Source: CAZJPS01 sp964548055 (GTDB taxonomy: Bacteria; Patescibacteriota; Gracilibacteria; Peribacterales; Peribacteraceae). Taken from it: DNA of 41,224 bases. The stretch spans positions 1-41,224 of the forward strand of contig CAZJPS010000003.1 in assembly GCA_964548055.1 (NCBI GenBank). Reading direction: 5' to 3'. Both the position numbers and the translations under genes were made by a program. The notes beneath the pieces were generated by a model. It searched no databases. It was not told where the DNA came from and saw only the letters and a program-made list of their open reading frames with translations. Shown in pieces: positions 31,061 to 38,759 of this stretch; position 1 is the first letter of the stretch, and each line of letters begins with the position of its first letter.

Positions 31061-31066
31061 TAGAAT
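31061..31066 (+). promoter_or_regulatory. -10 element (TAGAAT), leaderless spacing, GTG start
   Basis: Ends eight bases before the GTG at 31075. Confidence 0.6.
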
Positions 31067-31074
31067 AGGGCTCA

Positions 31075-32376
31075 GTGAAAACGATTCTGATCCTTGCCGG
31101 CAAATCACGACGTTTTTGGCCTCTTTCGGAAAAGCCCCTCTTCCCTATCCTTGGGAAGACCCTTGCAGAACATCAGGTGGACGCGCTGAAGTCGGCAGGA
31201 CTCACCGATCTGATTCTCGTTGTGAATAAAGAGAACAAAGCTGAACTTTCCACGCTCTACCCAAAGACTCCCATTGTCGTCCAAGAAGGAGAAGCCCTTG
31301 GAATGCACCGGGCATTCTTAGCTGCCCTCCCGCTTTGTAAAAAAGAAGCGGTGCTCTTAGTCTCGGGCAACGATTTCATTGATCCCTCTGCCTACAAAGA
31401 TTTACAAAAAGAAGCATCTGGAAAAGATGTATCCGGTGCACTCCTCGCTTACAAAGTTAGCAGGTATTTTCCCGGTGGATATCTCACGGTAAAGAATGGA
31501 CAGGTCACGTCCATCATAGAAAAGCCTGGGGAGGGTAAAGAGCCAAGCGATCTTGTGAATATCGTTGCACACGTACACAACGATGCATCGAGGCTTTTAG
31601 AGGCCCTTAAGAAAGTGAAGGAAGGCGATGATGGTTACGAGCGTGCACTCGATTCTCTTTTGAAAACCGAACACTACCGCGCAGTCCCCTATGAAGGTCC
31701 TTGGCAACCCGTAAAGTATTCGTGGCATCTGCTCCCACTCCTCTCTCAGCTCCTTGGCACAATCACGAAACCGTCTATTCACAAGAAAGCGATCATTCAC
31801 CCTACCGCCGTTATAGAAGGAAATGTGATCATCGAAGAAGGCGTGCGCATTCTTCCTCATGCAACAGTGAAGGGCCCTTGCTACATTGGAACCGGATCCA
31901 TTATTGGTAACAATGCCCTCGTGCGAGATTCCAGCATTGGGGAGAACTGCGTGGTGGGTTTTGGCACAGAAGTGAAAGGCAGCATCCTCGCAGGCCCTGT
32001 GTGGACCCACATGACCTACCTGGGCGATAGTGTGGTGGGCCGCAATGTTTCGTTTGGTGGCGGGTGCATGACTGGCAACCTACGCCTCGATGAAAGCGAG
32101 ATCCTCTCTGCAGAGCCTCTCGGTGAAGGCTCCGTTCAAACCGGTCTCACAAAACTTGGGCTGATTGTGGGAGACAACTGCCGCTTTGGAATCCACGTGG
32201 GAACAAACCCTGGAGTAAAGGTGGGGAGTGGCACATTTGTGAGTGGAGGCATAATGCTTGGTAGCGACATTCCAGAGGAAAGTTTTGTGAAGAAGACGGA
32301 GGCAGGCAGTACTGAAGTGAGAAAAAATAAAACTGGCGTTCCAGGAATGGGAGAGAGGAAAAAGTATTTTAGATAA
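31075..32376 (+). CDS. Nucleotidyltransferase with left-handed beta-helix (GlmU-like)
   Basis: 433 residues from a GTG start. The N-terminal nucleotidyltransferase domain (about 1-225) begins KTILILAGKSRRFWPLSEKP. The usual GGxGTR loop is altered to AGKSRR, while the downstream Pro-Leu and Lys are kept. LLVSGNDFI corresponds to the metal-binding region. The C-terminal part (about 240-410) is a hexapeptide left-handed beta-helix (IHPTAVIEGNVIIEEGVRIL, CYIGTGSIIGNNALVRDSSI, VGDNCRFGIHVGTNPGVKVG). The layout matches GlmU and other sugar-phosphate nucleotidyl/acyltransferases. Substrate and acetyltransferase activity are not certain. It probably supplies an activated sugar for the envelope. It ends near the origin region. 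Confidence 0.88.
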   Translation: MKTILILAGKSRRFWPLSEKPLFPILGKTLAEHQVDALKSAGLTDLILVVNKENKAELSTLYPKTPIVVQEGEALGMHRAFLAALPLCKKEAVLLVSGNDFIDPSAYKDLQKEASGKDVSGALLAYKVSRYFPGGYLTVKNGQVTSIIEKPGEGKEPSDLVNIVAHVHNDASRLLEALKKVKEGDDGYERALDSLLKTEHYRAVPYEGPWQPVKYSWHLLPLLSQLLGTITKPSIHKKAIIHPTAVIEGNVIIEEGVRILPHATVKGPCYIGTGSIIGNNALVRDSSIGENCVVGFGTEVKGSILAGPVWTHMTYLGDSVVGRNVSFGGGCMTGNLRLDESEILSAEPLGEGSVQTGLTKLGLIVGDNCRFGIHVGTNPGVKVGSGTFVSGGIMLGSDIPEESFVKKTEAGSTEVRKNKTGVPGMGERKKYFR

Positions 32377-32390
32377 TTGAACGACTGGTA

Positions 32391-32479
32391 AGCTGAGAGT
32401 TGAAAGTGAAAAGTTACGAAGCAGATCTGACACAGGTATTTCTTCTAAAACTTTCACCTATTCACTCCCAACTTTCCAC
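32391..32479. repeat. Palindromic short-unit array, family A (7-base unit)
   Basis: Left arm GCTGAGA, GTTGAAA, GTGAAAA. Right arm TTTCACC, TTCACTC, CCAACTT-type units. The centre shares GAAGCAG with the copy at 20242. It lies 15 bases after the nucleotidyltransferase stop, beside the origin region. Confidence 0.8.
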
Positions 32480-32489
32480 GTACTTTGAG

Positions 32490-32900
32490 GATGTGTACAT
32501 CTGTGGATAACCCCTGAAACAAGGACCTAGTTTGCCTTCGGCTATCTCACTCAAGATGGAAATGAAGGTTCTTAATCTTCTTAAAACTGATTTTTATCTC
32601 TTTTTTGCCTCTCGATTGTTCAAAATTGTTATCCACAATGGCTGTGGAAAATGCATCTTGAATGGAGGGGTATACATAGCCTGAGGTATGCACAGGTAGT
32701 TTTATTATTGGCTTACATAAGCCATTTCTTTGTTTCTATGAGCGCTCCTCATTCTTAGGTGGCTTGTCCACGAGTTTTCCACATCCGCCCCACACAGAGA
32801 ATGTGTTCATATGAAGATAGAATTTGATCTAGAAGCCGTCTTCTGTATATTACGTTTCTTTTTTCCACATATTAGACAAGAAGATGTGGAGGAAAGAAAA
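32490..32900. other. Probable chromosomal replication origin (oriC) with DnaA boxes
   Basis: Part of a 580-base gene-free stretch directly upstream of dnaN. DnaA boxes: perfect TTATCCACA at 32629-32637 (+) and 32502-32510 (-). One-mismatch TTTTCCACA at 32643-32651 (-), 32775-32783 (+) and 32861-32869 (+). Weaker sites at 32764-32772 (TTGTCCACG) and 32885-32893 (-). An AT-rich stretch lies around 32581-32628. No dnaA gene adjoins it. The ordinary order in bacteria is dnaA-oriC-dnaN, and here the left neighbour is a sugar nucleotidyltransferase gene. No open frame of note was found inside. Confidence 0.8.
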
Positions 32901-32905
32901 GGATG

Positions 32906-32911
32906 TATGAT
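32906..32911 (+). promoter_or_regulatory. Possible -10 element (TATGAT) of dnaN
   Basis: TATGAT about 45 bases before the dnaN ATG, next to the last DnaA box. It would allow control of dnaN by DnaA. Confidence 0.35.
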
Positions 32912-32956
32912 AATGATGAATTTAGTATTTTCCCTTTCCTTTCCTTCCTATAAGAC

Positions 32957-34099
32957 ATGAAATTTTCCTGCACAACTTCAGATTTTCTTTCCTCACTTCA
33001 ACTTGTAAGTAGAGCAATTGGAAGCCAGCAAGCTCTTCCAATTTTAGGAAATGTTCTTTTAGAGGCGAAAGGAATTAGTTGTACTGTAAGTGCGACAGAT
33101 TTAGAGCTGAGTATTATCACTAGTTTTCCTGCAGCTATTGAGAGCGAAGGATCAATTACAATTCCTGCAAAGGCAATTGTAAATTTTGCACAGTACAATT
33201 CAGATCAAGAATTAACGTTGGAGGTAAAAGATGGAACGCAATTAAAATGTACTTCTAAACACGCAAAAACAGTGATAGCGGGAGAGGCTGCTTCAGAGTA
33301 TCCAACAATCACAGAAGTAGAAAAACAGACATCATTCTCTTTAGACCCAGCTGTTCTTTTACAGTCTCTTCATTATGTCACTTTTGCGGCAGCCAGAACA
33401 ACACTGCGTCCTGTTCTTTCTGGTGTGTATGTTCGCAGAAGTGGTCATTCTCTTATTCTTGTTTCTACTGATAGCTACCGTCTTTCAGAGTTCAAGCTTC
33501 CTGCAGATGGGGAGGATCAGGAGCTTTCCTGTATAATTCCGGTAAAGATTTTAGAGGAAGTGAAGGTGGCTCTAAGTGCTCAAAAAGGAGACAAGAAGGG
33601 AAAGGAAGAAAAGGAGAATATGCCAAGAGTGGCCGTAACACTTAGTAAGCAGCAGATTGAGGTGAAAATTGGTGATACGAGGTTTATGTCCCGCCTGATT
33701 GATGGCAAGTTTCCAAATTACGAACAGATTATTCCTAAGGAAACGACGACCACTATCCTCTTCACCACAAGCGAGCTCCTCGTTGCCGTAAAACGCATGC
33801 ACTATTTTGCGAAAGAGATGAATAACAATCTCACATTCACTTTTTCGGAAGGCAAAGCAGTAATTGCCACTCCTCAAACACAGGTAGGAAAGGATGAGGC
33901 TGAGTTAACTGCGGAGATTACGGGGGGAGATACTAAGATCGCTCTCAGTTCCTCTTATCTTTTAGATTTCCTCAATCATATTGATAGTGATGTTGTTGTG
34001 ATGAAGATGACAGACCCCCAACATCCGGCTATCTTTGGCCTTCCGGGAGAGGAGAGGTTTTTGCATCTTATAATGCCTTTGAGGATGCAGGAAGCATGA
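32957..34099 (+). CDS. dnaN: DNA polymerase III beta subunit (sliding clamp)
   Basis: Ring-shaped processivity factor, 380 residues, typical length. Three clamp domains in order: N-terminal MKFSCTTSDFLSSLQLVSRA with LPILGNVLLEA, central (about 125-255) with ALRPVLSG-type TTLRPVLSGVYV and STDSYRLSEFKLP, and C-terminal with SRLIDGKFPNYEQIIP, SSSYLLDFLNHI and the ending LIMPLRMQEA. The loop QKGDKKGKEEKENMPR near residue 213 is a lysine-rich insertion of a few residues. It is the first gene downstream of the probable origin, transcribed away from it. Stop is TGA, showing the standard code. Confidence 0.98.
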   Translation: MKFSCTTSDFLSSLQLVSRAIGSQQALPILGNVLLEAKGISCTVSATDLELSIITSFPAAIESEGSITIPAKAIVNFAQYNSDQELTLEVKDGTQLKCTSKHAKTVIAGEAASEYPTITEVEKQTSFSLDPAVLLQSLHYVTFAAARTTLRPVLSGVYVRRSGHSLILVSTDSYRLSEFKLPADGEDQELSCIIPVKILEEVKVALSAQKGDKKGKEEKENMPRVAVTLSKQQIEVKIGDTRFMSRLIDGKFPNYEQIIPKETTTTILFTTSELLVAVKRMHYFAKEMNNNLTFTFSEGKAVIATPQTQVGKDEAELTAEITGGDTKIALSSSYLLDFLNHIDSDVVVMKMTDPQHPAIFGLPGEERFLHLIMPLRMQEA

Positions 34100-34134
34100 A
34101 TGTATAGTATCTTTGCTGGCTAACTAGGGCTGTG

Positions 34135-34140
34135 TACAAT
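34135..34140 (+). promoter_or_regulatory. -10 element (TACAAT), leaderless spacing
   Basis: Ends seven bases before the ATG at 34148. Confidence 0.6.
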
Positions 34141-34147
34141 ACCTCTT

Positions 34148-34666
34148 ATGAGAATATCCATAGGGCTTTTCGGTTTTGTTGTAGGATGTATTGGGGGACT
34201 GTTATTTAATGGATTTCTTTTAGGTAGAATAGAAATGAAAATAGGAGTCGCTTTTATAGTAGGAAGTATAATATTATTATGGTTTATAGCGCACTTTACT
34301 GCATTTTATGCACACCTCTTTCCAGGTGATGCCCAATATACTCAAGGAACCATTGGCAAACGGAGAGCTTATATTGAAGTTTTTTCTGGTTGGTTTTTTG
34401 GAATTGGATTAGCGTTTCTGGGGTATGGATTTGGTGAAAAAGGCTATCCAATCCCATCAATAATTTTTATTCCAATTCTTGTGATAATAATTGGATTATT
34501 GGAGATAACATCTTGGAAAAGACAACATCTTATATTGATTAGTTTTAGAACATGGGGCGCTTCATATGAATCTTTTGAAAAAGGTATACGATTTATCCGA
34601 CGTTTTATGTTTGTAACTTCTATTTTATTTGCAACTATAGCCATAACCACTTTCCTTTTATTATAA
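34148..34666 (+). CDS. Four-helix membrane protein, unknown
   Basis: 172 residues with four likely membrane segments (about 5-27, 33-55, 78-120 as two, 148-171), e.g. IGVAFIVGSIILLWFIAHF and IIFIPILVIIIGLLEITSW, separated by short loops. No catalytic motif is seen and I do not recognise the family. Its codons are clearly more AT-rich than those of dnaN and mfd on either side (many ATA, TTA, AAA), a possible sign of later acquisition or relaxed selection. It has its own leaderless-type promoter. The 150 bases between it and mfd contain a small hairpin but no gene. Confidence 0.75.
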   Translation: MRISIGLFGFVVGCIGGLLFNGFLLGRIEMKIGVAFIVGSIILLWFIAHFTAFYAHLFPGDAQYTQGTIGKRRAYIEVFSGWFFGIGLAFLGYGFGEKGYPIPSIIFIPILVIIIGLLEITSWKRQHLILISFRTWGASYESFEKGIRFIRRFMFVTSILFATIAITTFLLL

Positions 34667-34815
34667 GAAATAGCATTGAAAGTACTTGTATAAATCCGTA
34701 TTATAGGTCTAGTTAGAACGATTTCCGGGGACGGCGCCATTTTTTTGTAGATGCAGATAACGGCCTTGTTGTAGAGCAGGCCGAGCCCGATCCCAAACTA
34801 CAGCCCCAATTAAAC

Positions 34816-37800
34816 ATGAAACCCTCTCTCCTTCTTGGTAAGGAGACACATCGGGAACTAAGCGACCTCCTTTCCAAGGAAGGGCGTCTCATTTTGTCTG
34901 GAGCTTCCAATGAGACTGCGAAGGCGATGCTGGTCAGCCACCTCCTCCACTTCCGTCCACAGCCAGCACTTTTGGTTACTCAGAATGAAGCTGCCTCGGA
35001 AGGGCTCCGGCACTGGCTTTCGTTTTTCGATCAACATCCAAGATCTTTGGAGATAGTAACGAACGAGGAGGGTGAGGTGGTTCCAGAAAGAATTCAATCA
35101 TTCTTTCTTTTCATGCAGTCAACACTCTCTCAGGAGCCACAAGTATTTGTGATGACGCGGGATGCATGGGAGGAGGAGTTCCCATCCTTTAAAGAGCTGG
35201 ATAGCAGGAAGATGATTTTAAAAGAGGGTGAGGAGGTTCCCTTCACATTGTTTGTGGAAGGACTGCTGGAGCGCGGCTACAGCCATGGTCAGGATTTGTA
35301 TTTGCATCCAGGCGAATACCGGAGAATTGGAGACACGTTAGATATTTATCCCATTCAAGCATCGCACTCGTACCGGGTGAGTTTTGATTTCGATAAGGTG
35401 TCTAAAATTATGGCGGTGGATCCTGCCGATCTTTCTAAAACGCATGATGGAGGAAAGGAACTCCTCCTCCTTCCAGCCCTATACGAAAGAACCCTCCCGC
35501 TTCGTGAGCAGCTTCCCAAGGGGGCTTTGCTCATTCTGGATGATCAGGATGACATTGTCCCACCTCTTAAAACTCCTACACTTTCCTTCACGGCTTTTCC
35601 ACAGAGCCAGGAGCATCACGCACATGTGCGATATTTATCTGTGCTCAAGTTCTATACGCTTACAGACTTTTTAAATGATATACGTGATAAATTGCAGCAA
35701 GAATGGACGCTTACTGTGGTAACAAAGCGTCTGGAAGAGCTGGAAGAAATTTTTAAGGAAGAGCGGGTATCGTATATTTCTTCTCATGAGCGTCGTTCCG
35801 GGGCTATTACGTTACTTGGGGCAAATGAGGGGGATTTACTTCCGCACTCGCTTCAAAATCCAGATTTAAAGAGTGCGCTTCTTACGGACCGTGAGATATT
35901 TTCCCTCCGCAAAGGAAGTAAGCAGCGAAGCATTGCCAAGCTTGCATTGGAATTCGTTACTTCTCTTCAGCCAGGAGATTATGTGGTGCACATGGAACAC
36001 GGCATTGGGCACTTTGAAGGGATGACCCAGAAGGAGATTGATGGTGTGGCCCGCGAGTATTTGGAACTTACGTATGCCGAAGGCGACAAACTTTTTGTGC
36101 CTGTAGATCAGGCGGATAAGCTGAGTAAATTTGTGCACGAAGAAGGTGAGGAGCCCACGCTCACGCGCCTTGGGACGGTGGAATGGAAACGCCTTACGGA
36201 GAAAATGAGGGCAGAAACAAAGGAGATTGCGAAGGAGCTTTTGGCTCTTTACGCAAAACGAGCGAAAAGCAAAGGCCACTCATATCCGTTGGATTCCGAG
36301 AGGCAGAGAAAGTTCGAAGAGAGTTTCCCCTACGAGGAAACACCGGGCCAGCGCAAGGCGATTCAGGATATTAAAGAAGATATGGAAGGAGAACATCCTA
36401 TGGACCGCTTGGTTTGTGGAGATGTGGGATTTGGAAAAACAGAAGTGGCCATGCGCGCTGCTTTCAAGGCGGCGGATGCAGGCAAGCAGGTGGCGGTTAT
36501 TGCGCCTATTACCATCTTAGCCGACCAGCACTATCGCAATTTTATGGAGCGCATGAAGCCCTTTGGAATGAAGGTGGAAATGATGTCGCGATTTCGATCT
36601 GCTGCCGAGCAGCGCGTGATTTTAGAAAAGCTTCGGAAGGGTGATGTGAATATTGTTATTGGTACTCATCGGCTACTACAAGATGACGTGAAGTTTTTTG
36701 ATTTAGGCTTGGTAGTGATTGATGAAGAGCAAAGGTTTGGAGTGAAACAAAAAGAAAAATTTAAAGAACTGCGTGCATCTGTAGATATTCTCACGCTCAC
36801 TGCAACGCCTATTCCCCGTACGCTCAATTTAGGTCTTCATAAATTACGAGATATCACAACAATTACCACTCCCCCACCTGGCCGCCTACCAATTATTACA
36901 GAAGTTCGGAAATATTCTGAGGACCTGGTTCGCCAGGCAATCCTTACAGAACTGAAGCGAGGAGGGCAATGCTTTGTGCTGCATAACAGAGTAGAGACTA
37001 TTGATGCTTTTGCTCAAAAACTTCGTACTCTGGTGCCAGAGGCGACATTTATAGTGGGCCATGGTCAGCTAAAGCCAGAAGATCTGGAGGCGCGAATTTT
37101 GGCTTTTAAAGAAGGAAAATACACAGTGCTCGTCAGCTCTACCATCATTGAAAACGGAATCGACCTGCCTCGGGCAAACACTCTCATTGTTAACGAAGCC
37201 GAAAGATTTGGACTCTCACAGCTCTATCAGCTGCGCGGACGAGTAGGCCGCAGCAAGCTTCAGGCATACGCATACTTTTTGTACCACACTCAGAAGCTTC
37301 AGGAAGACGCCAAGAAGCGCCTCCGAGCAATTGTGGAAGCCTGCGAGCTTGGAAGTGGCTTCCAGGTGGCTATGCGCGATCTTGAGATACGTGGCGCGGG
37401 AGAAATTTTGGGATCAAGCCAATCGGGCACAATGCAGACAGTGGGAGTAAGCCATTACTTGCGCATGTTAAAGCAGGCCGTAGAGGATCTGAGGCATGGC
37501 AGTAAGGGGGATGTGGCTGCAGAGGAGGCCCCGGTAGAAATTCAGCTTCCCGTGGAAGCCTTTATTCCTGCGTTCTATATTACTGAGAGTGAAGAGAAAA
37601 TTTCTGTATACCAAAAACTTGCAGGAAGTGAAGATGAGGCAATTTTGAAGGAATTCGAAACGGATCTGCGCGAAGAATACGGCGAGCTTCCCGTTCAGGT
37701 GATGAATCTTTTGTCGGTTCTGCGCCTCCGTATGGCGTGCCGTAGAGCTGGCGTGCAGCGCATTAAAATGGAAGACGGAAAAGATCGTTTTGTTGTTCTT

Positions 37801-37980
37801 ACTCTCAGTCCCCGCGTGACTGCAAAGGAAATCATGCAGCTCCTCTCCCATAACCCTCAGTGGAAAATTAGCGGATCTACGCTTCGGATGTCTGAACAAG
37901 TTCTCCTCCAGAAAGCCAAAGGGAAGGATTGGGTATTGCATTTAGCGTCTGAAGTGTCTCACTTAGAAAAGAAAAAATAG
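34816..37980 (+). CDS. mfd: Transcription-repair coupling factor
   Basis: ATP-dependent translocase that removes stalled RNA polymerase and recruits nucleotide excision repair, 1054 residues, slightly shorter than the 1148 of E. coli. N-terminal degenerate UvrB-like domains (about 1-330), RNA polymerase-interacting domain (about 370-440: QPGDYVVHMEHGIGHFEGM), helicase core with Walker A GDVGFGKTE at about 535, DEEQRFGVKQKE at about 636, TATPIPRTLNLG, RGRVGRS, and the C-terminal TRCF domain (about 920-1020). All motifs intact. The leader contains nested inverted repeats (TGTAG/CTACA around CGGCCT/AGGCCG, 34746-34802). The stop is directly followed by a family D palindrome. Start ATG 34816 fits, but no -10 is clear. 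Confidence 0.97.
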   Translation: MKPSLLLGKETHRELSDLLSKEGRLILSGASNETAKAMLVSHLLHFRPQPALLVTQNEAASEGLRHWLSFFDQHPRSLEIVTNEEGEVVPERIQSFFLFMQSTLSQEPQVFVMTRDAWEEEFPSFKELDSRKMILKEGEEVPFTLFVEGLLERGYSHGQDLYLHPGEYRRIGDTLDIYPIQASHSYRVSFDFDKVSKIMAVDPADLSKTHDGGKELLLLPALYERTLPLREQLPKGALLILDDQDDIVPPLKTPTLSFTAFPQSQEHHAHVRYLSVLKFYTLTDFLNDIRDKLQQEWTLTVVTKRLEELEEIFKEERVSYISSHERRSGAITLLGANEGDLLPHSLQNPDLKSALLTDREIFSLRKGSKQRSIAKLALEFVTSLQPGDYVVHMEHGIGHFEGMTQKEIDGVAREYLELTYAEGDKLFVPVDQADKLSKFVHEEGEEPTLTRLGTVEWKRLTEKMRAETKEIAKELLALYAKRAKSKGHSYPLDSERQRKFEESFPYEETPGQRKAIQDIKEDMEGEHPMDRLVCGDVGFGKTEVAMRAAFKAADAGKQVAVIAPITILADQHYRNFMERMKPFGMKVEMMSRFRSAAEQRVILEKLRKGDVNIVIGTHRLLQDDVKFFDLGLVVIDEEQRFGVKQKEKFKELRASVDILTLTATPIPRTLNLGLHKLRDITTITTPPPGRLPIITEVRKYSEDLVRQAILTELKRGGQCFVLHNRVETIDAFAQKLRTLVPEATFIVGHGQLKPEDLEARILAFKEGKYTVLVSSTIIENGIDLPRANTLIVNEAERFGLSQLYQLRGRVGRSKLQAYAYFLYHTQKLQEDAKKRLRAIVEACELGSGFQVAMRDLEIRGAGEILGSSQSGTMQTVGVSHYLRMLKQAVEDLRHGSKGDVAAEEAPVEIQLPVEAFIPAFYITESEEKISVYQKLAGSEDEAILKEFETDLREEYGELPVQVMNLLSVLRLRMACRRAGVQRIKMEDGKDRFVVLTLSPRVTAKEIMQLLSHNPQWKISGSTLRMSEQVLLQKAKGKDWVLHLASEVSHLEKKK

Positions 37981-37984
37981 CCTT

Positions 37985-38040
37985 GAGTAAATCCCAAATC
38001 CCAAGCTCCAATGTTGGGATTTGGTCATTGGGATTTACTC
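37985..38040. repeat. Palindromic short-unit array, family D (7-base unit)
   Basis: Ends GAGTAAATCCCAA / TTGGGATTTACTC, a perfect 13-base inverted repeat. Units AAATCCC, AAATCCC, AAGCTCC and TTGGGAT, TTGGTCA, TTGGGAT. It begins four bases after the mfd stop. Confidence 0.9.
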
Positions 38041-38084
38041 AAATCGCAGATAGGCGAGATCTAGCCTCAAAGGCTCTTTTCTGC

Positions 38085-38090
38085 TATACT
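38085..38090 (+). promoter_or_regulatory. Extended -10 promoter (TGCTATACT)
   Basis: Preceded by TTTTC (shared TTTTCTGCTA). The hexamer ends 12 bases before the ATG at 38103. Confidence 0.7.
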
Positions 38091-38102
38091 GGTGAGAAAC
38101 CC

Positions 38103-38447
38103 ATGACACAAACAGCTACACCCCCCTCTCCCCCAAAAATCCCCACCGGACGTGAGATTTTTGATGCCATTATGGGGCATATTGAAGTGGAGCTGACAAC
38201 CGAAGGCCTGAAGACGATCGCAGAAAAGTATAAAAATGAGACCCATGAGGATTTAGAGGCCCGAAAGAAACGGTATGCAGCGGCTTTTGAGAGGTATGAG
38301 CAGGCGTACATGGGGTACATGGATGTGCTTCACTCTCAAGTATTACGTTTCCGCAAAGAGTCATTCACCCAAGTGGAAATGGAAGTGAAAGGGAAGGATC
38401 AAGCAGCGCTTGAGAATCTTTCTCAGCAATTCCAAACAGCAGTATGA
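38103..38447 (+). CDS. Small helical protein, unknown
   Basis: 114 residues. Start at ATG 38103 just after an extended -10. Longer in-frame readings would include the family D repeat and the promoter. The protein has a Pro-rich N-terminus (TPPSPPKIPTG) and then a mostly helical, charged body (KYKNETHEDLEARKKRYAAA, FERYEQAYMGYMDVLHSQVL) with no membrane segment. I do not recognise it. It overlaps the next small gene by four bases (ATGA), so both probably form one unit and may act together. Confidence 0.75.
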   Translation: MTQTATPPSPPKIPTGREIFDAIMGHIEVELTTEGLKTIAEKYKNETHEDLEARKKRYAAAFERYEQAYMGYMDVLHSQVLRFRKESFTQVEMEVKGKDQAALENLSQQFQTAV

Positions 38448-38716
38448 AGTTCATATCTACACATTTTTGGCGGGAACATCGCATCCTTAGCGCTATGCCT
38501 ACTCCAGAGCAGCAGCCAGTACTTCAGGATCTTGAGCAAAAGACGGAGGTAAAAGATGAAGGTTTATTGCGCGTACAAACACCAGACGAGCTTCTTAAAT
38601 CTGTATCCGAGATGGTGACGGGGAAAGTGCATATTGCAGATACTCAAGCAGATATATATAGGCAAATTCTTCAGAAAACAGGAGCAGACATTGCCGCTAT
38701 TCGTACAGCTATTTAG
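38444..38716 (+). CDS. Small helical protein, unknown
   Basis: 90 residues, start ATG 38444 overlapping the stop of the preceding gene (ATGA). An alternative start is ATG 38495 (MPTPEQQPVLQ). The body is acidic and helical (VLQDLEQKTEVKDEGLLRVQ, then TPDELLKSVSEMVTG and DTQADIYRQILQKTGADIAA). There is no signal or membrane segment and no known motif. The coupling with 38103-38447 suggests a functional pair. Confidence 0.65.
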   Translation: MKFISTHFWREHRILSAMPTPEQQPVLQDLEQKTEVKDEGLLRVQTPDELLKSVSEMVTGKVHIADTQADIYRQILQKTGADIAAIRTAI

Positions 38717-38759
38717 CTTTCTTATTTTCAATCTACGCTCTATCCACTCCCATACCATT

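Noticed and set aside
32957..34099. UGA recoding as in Gracilibacteria/Absconditabacteria
   Set aside because: dnaN and several other genes end at TGA at the expected family length.
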